A DNA stretch of 12,938 nt from positions 1-12,938 of the forward strand of contig DIDE01000006.1 in NCBI GenBank assembly GCA_002417975.1, given 5' to 3'. The notes below the pieces were generated by a model. The model searched no databases. It was not told the origin of the DNA and saw nothing but the letters and a program-made list of their open reading frames with translations. The translations under genes were made by a program, and so were the position numbers. Below are positions 1-8,266 of this stretch, piece by piece. The stretch is from Eggerthellaceae bacterium UBA5808. GTDB taxonomy: Bacteria; Actinomycetota; Coriobacteriia; Coriobacteriales; Eggerthellaceae. The first letter of the stretch is position 1, and each line of letters opens with the position of its first letter.

Positions 1-2585
1 GTTGTCGGTTCATCAAGAATGTAGAATGTTTTGCCCGTCTGACGACGTTGAAGCTCGCTTGATAGCTTTACCCGCTGAGCCTCGCCACCTGACAATGTTG
101 TCGCAGGTTGACCAAGACGAATATATCCCAGACCAACATCGTGAAGCGTTTGCAAACGACGTTTAATAGATGGAATATGCTCAAAGAATTCAAGAGCTTC
201 ATCGACCGTCATTCGAAGTAAATCGTATACGTTTTTCCCTCGATAGGTAATCTGAAGTGTTTCGCGATTATATCGTTTGCCTTCGCACACTTCGCAAGGA
301 ACATACACATCAGGCAAGAAATGCATCTCTATCTTGACCTCGCCATCCCCCTTGCAAGCCTCGCAACGACCACCTGCAACATTAAAGCTAAAACGCCCAG
401 GAGCATATCCCCGTGCTTTAGCCTCCTGTGTAGAAGCCATAAGCGCACGGATCTCATCCCAAAGGCCAACGTACGTTGCAGGATTAGATCGAGGCGTTCG
501 CCCAATAGGACTTTGATCGATCGTAACTACTTTATCGAGCAAATTGACACCCTGCAATTTTTTATAACGTCCCGTACGACGATGTGCATGATTAACACGA
601 TTTGCGAGTGCAGGCGCAAGCGTATTCGTGACCAAAGAACTCTTGCCAGAGCCAGACACACCCGTAACAACCGTCAACATTCCAAGAGGAATTGTGGCGG
701 TAACATCACAAAGGTTATGTTCACATGCACCGGTAATACGTATAACACCGCGTCCGGGATTTCTACGCTGCTCAGGAACGGCTATCTTTCGACGGCCCGT
801 TAGATAATCCGCCGTGTAAGATCCCTTGGCCTTCATAATCTGCTGAGGAGTCCCTGCAGCAACAACATGACCACCATGTTCACCTGCACCAGGCCCCATA
901 TCAACAACGTAGTCGGCATGACGAATCGTGTCCTCGTCATGCTCGACAACAACAACAGTATTGCCTAAATCACGAAGATGCTCGAGTGTTGCAATAAGCC
1001 GAGCATTATCACGTTGATGTAGACCAATCGATGGCTCATCCAAAATGTAGAGAACGCCCATTAAACCAGCACCGATTTGCGTTGCTAGTCTAATACGCTG
1101 CGCCTCTCCACCCGACAGCGTCGCGGCAGCACGCGAAAGTGTCAAATAATCAAGTCCCACATCAACAAGAAATTTAAGTCGTTTCTTGATTTCCTTGATA
1201 ATAGGATTTGCAATCTGTGCATTAGCACCGGTAAACTCGAGATTTTCAAAGAACTCATACGAATGAGAAACACTCATTTCGCATACGTCATAAATACTTT
1301 TATCGTTAATAGTTACCGCAAGAATCTCGGGCTTTAAACGCTTACCCCCACAAGTAGCACAAGGAACGACGTCAAAATATTGTTCATAACGTTGACGTTG
1401 TCTATCACTTTTTGCTTCTTTATAACGTTCCATAACAGCATCGCAAATGCCATTCCAATCGATAAACCAATATGTTTCACGTCCATCGACCGTTTTATAG
1501 TCAACGCGGATTTTTTCATCCTTAATGCCAAATAAGAGTGCATCCTGCGCTTTTCGCGTAAGATCTTCCCAAGGAGTTTGAGCATCGTATCCAAGAAAGC
1601 TCATAACCGCGCGCAAAACCTGGGGATAATAATTACCGGTTTTAAAGGGGGCTACAACACCTTCATCAAGAGAAAGAGATGGATCAGGGATAACAAGACT
1701 CGGATCAACCTCTTCCCTGCTTCCAAGGCCGAGACAATCAGGACATGCTCCATACGGTGCATTGAAACTAAAATCACGAGGCTGAAGTTCATCCATTGAA
1801 TGACCATGGATAGGACAAGCAAGTGCCAAACTAAAAATATGATCAGTGCTATCGCCCTTATCATCAAGTGCCTGGACAAGAATGCGTCCATCAGAAAGTT
1901 TGACTGCTAGTTCAACTGCCTCAGCAATTCGATTGATAGCTGACCGTTTAAGAACAACTCGATCAATAACGACCTCGATAGTATGCTTAAACTTTTTATC
2001 AAGCGATAACTTTTCATTATCGATCTTGACAATTTTACCGTCGATTCTAACGCGACTAAATCCTTCTTTGCGCAGATCATTAAAGAGTTTTGTAAATTCG
2101 CCTTTTCTGCCGACAACAACAGGAGACATCACTATTGCTTTGACATCTGATCCAAGCGCTAGAATTTCATCGGTCACCTGATCAGTCGTTTGTTGTTTAA
2201 TAACACGTCCACACTCAGGACAATGAGGAACACCAACACGAGCAAAAAGTAAGCGCAAGTAATCATAAATTTCGGTTACCGTACCAACAGTCGATCGCGG
2301 ATTTTTACTTGTCGTTTTTTGATCGATGGAGACAGCGGGCGACAAACCATCAATGCTATCGATATCAGGCTTGTTCATCTGCCCTAAAAACATGCGTGCA
2401 TAGCTTGAAAGACTTTGAACGTAGCGTCGCTGCCCCTCGGCATAAATAGTATCGAACGCAAGAGAGCTCTTGCCCGATCCCGATAAACCCGTTATAACAA
2501 CGAGCTTATTACGCGGAATAACAACATCGACATCTTTAAGGTTATGTTCGCGTGCACCTTTTATAACGATGGAGTCTTGACCCAT
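1..2585 (-). CDS. uvrA: UvrA, excinuclease ABC subunit A (C-terminal end missing)
   Basis: This is the damage-recognition ATPase of nucleotide excision repair; it works as a dimer with UvrB in the cytoplasm. The frame starts at the ATG at 2585, with GGGAAAG about nine bases upstream, and has no stop through all 861 visible codons. It runs off the left edge, where it reads ELQRRQTGKTFYILDEPTT, the second Walker B region; about 90 residues are probably lacking. Visible landmarks are the first Walker A motif GLSGSGKSS near residue 31 and a first zinc module at C257, H260, C281, C284. Also visible are an LSGGEAQR signature in each half, IDQSPIGRTPRSNPATY, and a second zinc module at C741, C744, C764, C767. 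H260 stands where E. coli has Cys. A 153-base gap separates it from xerC, so it may have its own promoter; I found no clear LexA box. Confidence 0.97.
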   Translation of the reverse strand, partial: MGQDSIVIKGAREHNLKDVDVVIPRNKLVVITGLSGSGKSSLAFDTIYAEGQRRYVQSLSSYARMFLGQMNKPDIDSIDGLSPAVSIDQKTTSKNPRSTVGTVTEIYDYLRLLFARVGVPHCPECGRVIKQQTTDQVTDEILALGSDVKAIVMSPVVVGRKGEFTKLFNDLRKEGFSRVRIDGKIVKIDNEKLSLDKKFKHTIEVVIDRVVLKRSAINRIAEAVELAVKLSDGRILVQALDDKGDSTDHIFSLALACPIHGHSMDELQPRDFSFNAPYGACPDCLGLGSREEVDPSLVIPDPSLSLDEGVVAPFKTGNYYPQVLRAVMSFLGYDAQTPWEDLTRKAQDALLFGIKDEKIRVDYKTVDGRETYWFIDWNGICDAVMERYKEAKSDRQRQRYEQYFDVVPCATCGGKRLKPEILAVTINDKSIYDVCEMSVSHSYEFFENLEFTGANAQIANPIIKEIKKRLKFLVDVGLDYLTLSRAAATLSGGEAQRIRLATQIGAGLMGVLYILDEPSIGLHQRDNARLIATLEHLRDLGNTVVVVEHDEDTIRHADYVVDMGPGAGEHGGHVVAAGTPQQIMKAKGSYTADYLTGRRKIAVPEQRRNPGRGVIRITGACEHNLCDVTATIPLGMLTVVTGVSGSGKSSLVTNTLAPALANRVNHAHRRTGRYKKLQGVNLLDKVVTIDQSPIGRTPRSNPATYVGLWDEIRALMASTQEAKARGYAPGRFSFNVAGGRCEACKGDGEVKIEMHFLPDVYVPCEVCEGKRYNRETLQITYRGKNVYDLLRMTVDEALEFFEHIPSIKRRLQTLHDVGLGYIRLGQPATTLSGGEAQRVKLSSELQRRQTGKTFYILDEPT

Positions 2586-2623
2586 GATCTATATCTTTCC
2601 CATTAAGCGTTTTATACAAACTA

Positions 2624-2652
2624 ATATTGTAACAATGAGAATGCACATTCAA
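2624..2652 (-). promoter_or_regulatory. possible uvrA promoter
   Basis: On the minus strand TTGAAT (2652–2647) is followed after exactly 17 bases by CAATAT (2629–2624), about 40 bases before the uvrA start codon. The -35 element is fair but the -10 matches the consensus at only three positions. The 153-base gap here is the widest break in the left gene cluster, which is the main reason to expect a promoter. No LexA-type palindrome was recognised nearby. Confidence 0.25.
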
Positions 2653-2738
2653 GGCGCCATACGCTAACCTTCATCGTATTTGAACGTATAAAATCATGGG
2701 ATAGATCCAATACAGCCCGATAGGCAAATCGCTTAAAA

Positions 2739-3704
2739 CTATCCACGAGGATGCGACTGATGATGCACGCTCGAAAGGCGTGATGTGGAAATATGGGTGT
2801 AAATCTGCGTTGTCGAAAGACTCCTATGTCCAAGCATCTCCTGTACACTTCTCAGATCAGCACCACCATCAAGAAGATCACTCGCAAAAGAATGACGCAT
2901 ATCATGAGGCGTATAGTGAGCGTTTACATGCGCCGCTGTGAGTGTTGCGTTAAACATCTTTCGCATGGCAACAGTGCCCATACGATTACCCCGCGTTGAA
3001 AGAAATAAAGCTTCACCAGAACGATCAGCCTGGTATAGCTTTGGACGACCAAAATTAATGTAGCCATCTAAGCTTTCAATCGCCATATCATGAATGGGAA
3101 CAATACGTTCCTTTTGTCCTTTACCAAAAAGATGAACTTGTTTCTGCGCAAAATCAAGATCGCCTACCGATAATGCTGCTGCTTCAGAAATACGGGCACC
3201 ACAGGCATAAAGCAACTCGAGTAAAGCCTGATTTCGCATCTCAACAGGTGTCTGATCGCGCATCTGCCCTTGCTTATCACACGGACCATACACGCTTAAA
3301 ATACTTGCGATATCCTCGGGAGGAATACGATGCGGTAACGTTTTAGATTGTTTAAGGCTATGGACGGCATCAAAAGGATTAAGGGCAACTTCCCCTTGAA
3401 TCTGCGCCCATCGAAAATAACTGCGCAATGACGATAGATGTCTATTAATCGTTCGATGCGAATATTGAGCTTCAACAAGCTCAGTTAAATATGAACGAAT
3501 CTGGTGATGATCGGGATGAAGCGGATCGATAGCTGCTCGTTGAGCCCAATCAAGATATGATTCAATGTCGATGCGGTAATTACGCTGTGTATGAGGCGAA
3601 GCATTATGCTCAACATGTAAATCAGTAATGAAATCATTAAGCAACGTATAGCAGAAATCGGTTTCACGGTTTGAACTTGGCGTTTGTTGTTGATCAATCT
3701 CCAT
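2739..3704 (-). CDS. xerC: Tyrosine recombinase XerC/XerD type
   Basis: This is a site-specific recombinase of the kind that resolves chromosome dimers at dif. Counted from the ATG at 3704 (321 aa), the core-binding domain fills about residues 15–105 and the catalytic domain about 115–321. The full catalytic set is visible: R171 (ACGARISEA), K195 (GKGQKER), H267 and R270 (PHDMRHSF), H293 (LGHRS) and the nucleophile Y302 (TQIYTH). The tail ends in SHPRG, like the HPRA ending of XerC/D proteins. A start at 3719 is also possible, but 3704 has GGTGAG seven bases upstream. Its beginning overlaps the end of trmFO by 11 bases, suggesting coupled translation. Length and housekeeping neighbours favour a chromosomal Xer protein over a phage integrase; XerC and XerD cannot be told apart from the sequence alone. 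Confidence 0.93.
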   Translation of the reverse strand: MEIDQQQTPSSNRETDFCYTLLNDFITDLHVEHNASPHTQRNYRIDIESYLDWAQRAAIDPLHPDHHQIRSYLTELVEAQYSHRTINRHLSSLRSYFRWAQIQGEVALNPFDAVHSLKQSKTLPHRIPPEDIASILSVYGPCDKQGQMRDQTPVEMRNQALLELLYACGARISEAAALSVGDLDFAQKQVHLFGKGQKERIVPIHDMAIESLDGYINFGRPKLYQADRSGEALFLSTRGNRMGTVAMRKMFNATLTAAHVNAHYTPHDMRHSFASDLLDGGADLRSVQEMLGHRSLSTTQIYTHISTSRLSSVHHQSHPRG

Positions 3705-5151
3705 TTGGCATCTCACCATCTAATGTCATGCCAGAACAGCCATCGGACGTACCCACGCAAGATGACGAATCGATAATGCCCAAACGTATGAGATTATCAC
3801 GATAGGATGCTAAATCCCGTGCGCCTCGTTGTGCATAAGCAGCGTAACGTTCCTTTTTATGCCGAATCTTAGGAACAATCGGATCCATGATCCCAAAATT
3901 AACATGAAGTGGTTGATATGATTCAGTACATGGGTCAGTCGCATACCGTATAAGAGCACCAAACGCCGTAGAAGATGGAATAAGAGGACGTTCTGTCCCC
4001 TGAATCCGCTCAATAATGTCAAGCGCCACATGGAGCCCTGAGGCAATCGCTTCACAATATCCCTCAGTTCCAGAAAGCTGTCCAGCAATATAGAGGGGCG
4101 TTCCTTTCCAAGATGTAAGCTGAAGATGCTGATCTAGCTCATGAGGCGCATCTACAAAAGAGTTGCGGTGCATGACACCATATCGAGCAAATTCGGCATG
4201 CTCAAGACCTGGAATCATTCGGAATACACGACGCTGCTCAGGAAACGTAAGGTTAGTTTGAAAACCAACGAGATTATAGCTGGTTAATGCTTTATTTTCC
4301 GCACGTAATTGCACAGCTGCCCAGGGACGATGTCCTGTGTGAGGGTCAACAAGGCCAACGGGTTTAAGCGTACCAAATCGAGGAGCGTCAACACCTTTCC
4401 GTGCAATCTCTTCGATAGGTTGGCATGCCTGAAACAAATCTTTCGTTTCAAACGATCGGCGAATAACACGATCGGCGCCAACAAGCTCCTCTATAAATGT
4501 TTCATACTGAGCACGTGAAAACGGAGCATTAAGATAATCGCCTGCTCCTTGTTCATAGCGACTCTGTAAAAATAACTTATTCATATCAAGACTGTCGCTC
4601 ATTACAATCGGCGCAGCAGCATCAAAAAAGAATAATTGTTTACGCTGCATCTGATTTTCGAGCCAGCAAGCCAATGGTCCATCAGTCAATGGACCCGTCG
4701 CAATAATCGTTGCAAACGGTAAGTCCTCGGAGGCATGTTGCTCTTCATCGTTAAAGATAACGCGGCCATTCAAAGCTACGCCATTCACCTGTTCATGAAC
4801 GAGCGTAATATGATCTGAAGACATAATTGCACTGGTTATTTTATGCGCAAATTGACCTCTATCAACAGCAAGAGCGCCACCAGCATCGACTTGACACTGA
4901 TAAGCAATGCGAAGTAAATTACTGCCCATCTGAGAAAGCTCATATTTGAGCATCCCTGCAGCACTTTCGGCCTTCATAGATTTAAGAGAATTCGAGCAAA
5001 CAAGTTCACCGCAAAGACCCGTCTTATGAACAGGTGTTTGGTGATCAGGTCTCATTTCGTAGAGATATACATCGAATCCGCGCGAAGCAAGTTGCAGTGC
5101 AGCTTCGCTTCCTGCTAATCCGGCACCAATTATGTTAATACGTATCCCCAT
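3694..5151 (-). CDS. trmFO: TrmFO, folate-dependent tRNA (uracil-54-C5)-methyltransferase
   Basis: This FAD enzyme uses methylenetetrahydrofolate as carbon donor and NAD(P)H as reductant to make ribothymidine at position 54 of the tRNA T-loop. The N-terminus has the dinucleotide-binding loop GAGLAGSEAA (residues 9–18). C52 in CGELVCSNSLKS and C243 in FQACQPIEE correspond to the two functional cysteines known in Bacillus subtilis TrmFO. FGTLKPVGL and the later GQLSGTEGYCEA are further family blocks. At 485 aa it is longer than the usual ~435–460, with a C-terminal tail of about 40 residues ending in a Ser/Cys/Gly-rich stretch. The ATG shares one base with the dprA stop (TGATG), and its own end runs into xerC, so it is inside an operon. 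The pairing with a Xer gene is also known in Bacillus (topA–trmFO–xerC/codV). Confidence 0.96.
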   Translation of the reverse strand: MGIRINIIGAGLAGSEAALQLASRGFDVYLYEMRPDHQTPVHKTGLCGELVCSNSLKSMKAESAAGMLKYELSQMGSNLLRIAYQCQVDAGGALAVDRGQFAHKITSAIMSSDHITLVHEQVNGVALNGRVIFNDEEQHASEDLPFATIIATGPLTDGPLACWLENQMQRKQLFFFDAAAPIVMSDSLDMNKLFLQSRYEQGAGDYLNAPFSRAQYETFIEELVGADRVIRRSFETKDLFQACQPIEEIARKGVDAPRFGTLKPVGLVDPHTGHRPWAAVQLRAENKALTSYNLVGFQTNLTFPEQRRVFRMIPGLEHAEFARYGVMHRNSFVDAPHELDQHLQLTSWKGTPLYIAGQLSGTEGYCEAIASGLHVALDIIERIQGTERPLIPSSTAFGALIRYATDPCTESYQPLHVNFGIMDPIVPKIRHKKERYAAYAQRGARDLASYRDNLIRLGIIDSSSCVGTSDGCSGMTLDGEMPNGD

Positions 5152-6095
5152 CAGGATGTCATAGTAGCAGATAAGGCGCCCCTGCTATCCGATAAACCAA
5201 TGAGACCATCGGGAAAACGCTTTACATGACCATCGGTTTCAAGCAAAGAAAGCTGAATCAGAACCTTCGAAACATCAATATCACTCGATTGTTGTACACA
5301 TGCGCGGACAAGCGACTCAAGTGACAGCGGACCTTCTCTAAGAATACCAACAAGAATATTGTCGGGCATAGTATCTGCGGATGCATTATTGGACACCTTA
5401 TCACTAATATGAGTAACAAATAATTTTTCGAGAACGTAGTCAAAACTTTCGTCGTCAATCACTGGATATGCCCCCTGTTGTATAAGACGATTTGCACCAG
5501 CAGAACGATGAGATGAAATTGGACCAGGTACAGCAAGTACGTCTCGATTAACCGCAAGTGCCTCATCAGCAGTCGAAAACGTGCCTGATGGAACACCAGC
5601 TTCTGTTATAAGCGTTGCACGTCCTAAACAAGCAATCAGTCGATTGCGCGAGCGAAACGTATAAGGAACAGGTGGGTGTGACCACTCGTATTCCGACAGA
5701 ACGATGCCGCCGCAATTAACAACTTCTTGGAATAATCGAACGTGTGATGCGGGATACGGACGATCACACCCGCCTCCTAATATCACAATAGTTCGACCGC
5801 CTGCATCCATGGCTCCACGATGCGCAGCGGAATCACACCCATATGCTCCTCCCGATATAACTACTACCCCTTTACTAGCTGCACGATATGCAAAATGTTG
5901 AGCAAGCGACAATCCATATGAAGAAGGTTTTCGCGCTCCAATAATCGAGAGACCTTCGATCAATAACTCAGGATTACCAATTCCATACAGAGATTGAGGC
6001 GGATGACCCAGATTATGAAACGAGGAAGGATAATGAGTATCATTTGGCGCAAGGACAAATCGCGGTCCACGAATAGCAGAAGGATGATTAGGCAT
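5151..6095 (-). CDS. dprA: DprA/Smf, DNA-processing protein
   Basis: DprA binds incoming single-stranded DNA during natural transformation and loads RecA on it. The Rossmann-like core is complete: GARKPSSYG (53–61), SGGAYGCDSAAHRGA (81–95), GGGCDRPYP (107–115), FRSRNRLIA (147–155), EAGVPSGTFSTADEAL (165–180) and AVPGP (188–192). Residues from about 240 look like the C-terminal winged-helix domain common in the family. At 314 aa it is short because the N-terminal SAM-like domain of longer homologues is absent or only a remnant. Its ATG overlaps the end of comM by 8 bases, with AGGAAGG about ten bases upstream, and its stop overlaps the trmFO start. Sitting beside comM supports a role in DNA uptake and recombination, but dprA is also widespread in organisms not known to be competent. 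Confidence 0.95.
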   Translation of the reverse strand: MPNHPSAIRGPRFVLAPNDTHYPSSFHNLGHPPQSLYGIGNPELLIEGLSIIGARKPSSYGLSLAQHFAYRAASKGVVVISGGAYGCDSAAHRGAMDAGGRTIVILGGGCDRPYPASHVRLFQEVVNCGGIVLSEYEWSHPPVPYTFRSRNRLIACLGRATLITEAGVPSGTFSTADEALAVNRDVLAVPGPISSHRSAGANRLIQQGAYPVIDDESFDYVLEKLFVTHISDKVSNNASADTMPDNILVGILREGPLSLESLVRACVQQSSDIDVSKVLIQLSLLETDGHVKRFPDGLIGLSDSRGALSATMTS

Positions 6096-7602
6096 TAAAT
6101 GACTTCCTTCCTACACGAAAGACAAGCGATTCAGCAAGATGCTCCTGTTTCACATCAACGCTTTGATCCATATCAGCAATTGTTCGAGCAACACGTAGAA
6201 CTCTTACGAGCGCACGTGCGCTTAAGACATGCATGCGTGCAGCATGTCTGAGAAAACCCATTGAGCAATCTGACAAATTGCAGACAGAAAATAAGCGATG
6301 AAGCGAAGCACCTCGGTCCGATTCACATGATCGAGATCGACGGCGAGCGAATGAGCGACAAGCAACAACACGTTGATACATATCAGATGAGCACATCGGC
6401 ATATCAGAAGACGACGTGTTGCCAGAGAGATCATCAAAGCTGCTCCGGCGTACTTCAAGAAACATATCAATACGATCAAGAAGTGGTCCGCCTATACGAT
6501 TTTGGTATGAGTGCACCTGCCCTGGCGTGCAGGTGCACGCGATAGTATCGTCACCATAGTACCCACATGTACAGGGATTACTAGCAGCAACAAGCATAAA
6601 GCGAGCAGGCATATTTGTTATATCATCAGCACGTGTTATGGTAATCGACCCAGATTCCATTGGTTGCCGAATACTCTGCAAAACACTTGGACGAAACTCG
6701 GCAATTTCATCAAGAAACAGCACACCGTTATGCGCTAGGCTAATCTCTCCCGGTCTAACATGACGACCACCACCTACAAGTCCTGCCTGAGAAGCCGTAT
6801 GATGCGGAGAACGAAAGGGCCGATAGCCTGCAACGATCGATGCGACATCTAAACCAGCAACCGAGTGAATTCGTGCACACTCAAGGCATTGTTCCTTGTT
6901 CAAGCGCGGAAGAATACTCGGTAGGCACGTTGCGAGCAGCGTCTTACCTGATCCCGGAGGCCCCATAAGTAATATGCCATGCTCACCTGCTGCCGCAATT
7001 TGCATCGCACGTTTTGCTACACCGTTTCCAGCAATTTCACCATAGTCAGCTATGCATGCATCATCTTTAACCGTACGCTCACATGGTAGGCAAAAAATCT
7101 TATCCCTAAATTGCGCTAGCGAAGCTGCAAACGTAACTTCAACGCCGTCGATATGAATGCCCGTATCATTAGCCTTTGGACAGATCACAGGAATTCCCGT
7201 ATCTCGAGCACACATCATGTAGGCGAATAGACCAGATATAGGACGAATTGACCCCTCAAGAGAAAGTTCTCCAACTATAAGTGCATGCCGAAGGTCACAC
7301 ATATCAATCTGTTTAGTCGCAACTAATATTCCAAGTGCAATAGGAAGATCAAACCCTGATCCACATTTAGGAAGCGAGCCGGGAGCAAGATTCACTAAAA
7401 CTTTTTCTACCGGCATCGAAAACCCACATGCACGTAATGCCGCACGTACACGTTCTCGCGCCTCCTGAATTGCCGCATCAGGCATACCAACAATAGCAAA
7501 TCCAGGTATCCCCTGAGATATGGCAACTTCAACCTGAACAGGCACGGCTTCAACACCATGAATAGTCGCAGCATTAAGAGAGCATCGGCGCAGCGAGATC
7601 AA
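6088..7602 (-). CDS. comM: YifB/ComM family Mg-chelatase-like AAA+ ATPase
   Basis: ComM of competent bacteria is a hexameric helicase that extends branch migration when transformed DNA recombines into the chromosome. The 504-aa protein has the usual layout. An N-terminal Lon-protease-like domain opens with VQVEVAISQGIPGFAIVGMPD. The AAA+ module follows, with Walker A GPPGSGKT (214–221), Walker B VLFLDE (294–299), the cysteine-bearing NPCTCGYYGDD (about 342–352) and GGPLLDRID (371–379). A C-terminal helical Mg-chelatase domain ends the protein. The start is a TTG at 7602 with GAGGTG about five bases upstream; it overlaps the yraN stop by four bases (TTGA). Length and motifs match intact family members, so it looks functional. 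Whether this host is naturally transformable cannot be decided from the window. Confidence 0.95.
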   Translation of the reverse strand: MISLRRCSLNAATIHGVEAVPVQVEVAISQGIPGFAIVGMPDAAIQEARERVRAALRACGFSMPVEKVLVNLAPGSLPKCGSGFDLPIALGILVATKQIDMCDLRHALIVGELSLEGSIRPISGLFAYMMCARDTGIPVICPKANDTGIHIDGVEVTFAASLAQFRDKIFCLPCERTVKDDACIADYGEIAGNGVAKRAMQIAAAGEHGILLMGPPGSGKTLLATCLPSILPRLNKEQCLECARIHSVAGLDVASIVAGYRPFRSPHHTASQAGLVGGGRHVRPGEISLAHNGVLFLDEIAEFRPSVLQSIRQPMESGSITITRADDITNMPARFMLVAASNPCTCGYYGDDTIACTCTPGQVHSYQNRIGGPLLDRIDMFLEVRRSSFDDLSGNTSSSDMPMCSSDMYQRVVACRSFARRRSRSCESDRGASLHRLFSVCNLSDCSMGFLRHAARMHVLSARALVRVLRVARTIADMDQSVDVKQEHLAESLVFRVGRKSFNA

Positions 7603-8123
7603 CGAATCACCTCATCAAAGCAGAATGCAGACCTATGATGTCTAAGAAATGCACGTCGATGCTCACCAACAAGAATAGAAATAATATCAAAAACGATTGC
7701 CGTCTCGTCACCTCGATACTCATATAAATAGAGTTCAGCTATCTTTTCGTATCGACGCCGTTTTTGAATGGTAACGGCTTCCGCTGGAAACCCTTTTGCT
7801 TCGCTCAATCGAGTTTTTACCTCTATAAAACGAATCGCATGTTCATCCTGCGCAATAATGTCTACTTCCCCTGCGGGACATTTCCAATTTTGCTCAAGAA
7901 TAGTACATCCATTCCGTCTAAGAAAAGCCGCAGCGGCAGCTTCGCCATGACGGCCAAGTTCCATCGGTGACATTCGCTGAGGATCAGGACGATCAGATAC
8001 GGTATCTGCCCGTGCATGATCATTTTTATGTATACACTGATCTTCATTATGTGCATCTGTTTCTTTAAGTGCCTGAATACATGAAGAGTTACAAGATAGA
8101 TCAGATGAAACATTATCAGCCAT
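7599..8123 (-). CDS. yraN: YraN family (UPF0102) putative endonuclease
   Basis: The family has a restriction-endonuclease-like fold and lies beside comM/dprA or rnhB in many bacteria; its cellular role is not settled. From the ATG at 8123 (174 aa) the conserved domain starts near residue 51 with MSPMELGRHGEA. It contains GEVDIIA (about 85–91) and FIEVKTR (about 99–105), the GExD...ExK residues expected of the PD-(D/E)xK active site, then FPAEAV and a Lys/Arg-rich helix. The first ~50 residues are a hydrophilic extension rich in Asp, His, Asn and Cys that most homologues lack. A start at 8135 is in frame, but 8123 has GGGAG six to seven bases upstream. The gene ends inside the TTG start of comM, so the two are probably translated together. 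Confidence 0.9.
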   Translation of the reverse strand: MADNVSSDLSCNSSCIQALKETDAHNEDQCIHKNDHARADTVSDRPDPQRMSPMELGRHGEAAAAAFLRRNGCTILEQNWKCPAGEVDIIAQDEHAIRFIEVKTRLSEAKGFPAEAVTIQKRRRYEKIAELYLYEYRGDETAIVFDIISILVGEHRRAFLRHHRSAFCFDEVIR

Positions 8124-8266
8124 AGGTACTCCCATCTCTTAGTGAATAAGATGAGCGTAGAGGCACAATAATACCTAAACCGTACAAATAGCTTCCCAAT
8201 CCCCTATCTTTGGCTTACAGCAACCTTAGGATTATTGGAATAACCTATATGCATTTACAAACTAGA
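8124..8266 (-). promoter_or_regulatory. rnhB–yraN gap with possible promoter
   Basis: This gap separates rnhB from the overlapping yraN–comM–dprA–trmFO–xerC cluster, so a promoter is expected here. The best minus-strand candidate is TTGTAA, an 18-base spacer, then AATAAT at the far (8266) end; a second -10-like TATTAT lies nearer yraN without a good -35 partner. An imperfect pairing of CCAATAATCC with GGGGATTGG could form a weak hairpin, but no T-run follows, so I do not call a terminator. Confidence 0.3.

Noticed and set aside
321..803. 160-aa plus-strand open frame
   Set aside because: It lies wholly opposite the uvrA frame, which is open and matches the family residue by residue; the plus-strand product has no recognisable domain.
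2699..2743. Inverted GGATAG/CTATCC at the end of xerC as a terminator
   Set aside because: Only six pairs around a loop of over 30 bases, with no convincing T-run; probably chance.
2621..2848. 75-aa minus-strand frame over the xerC end
   Set aside because: It overlaps the catalytic end of xerC in a different frame and shows no recognisable domain.
8180..8240. Possible hairpin terminator after rnhB
   Set aside because: The pairing CCAATAATCC/GGGGATTGG is imperfect and no T-run follows.
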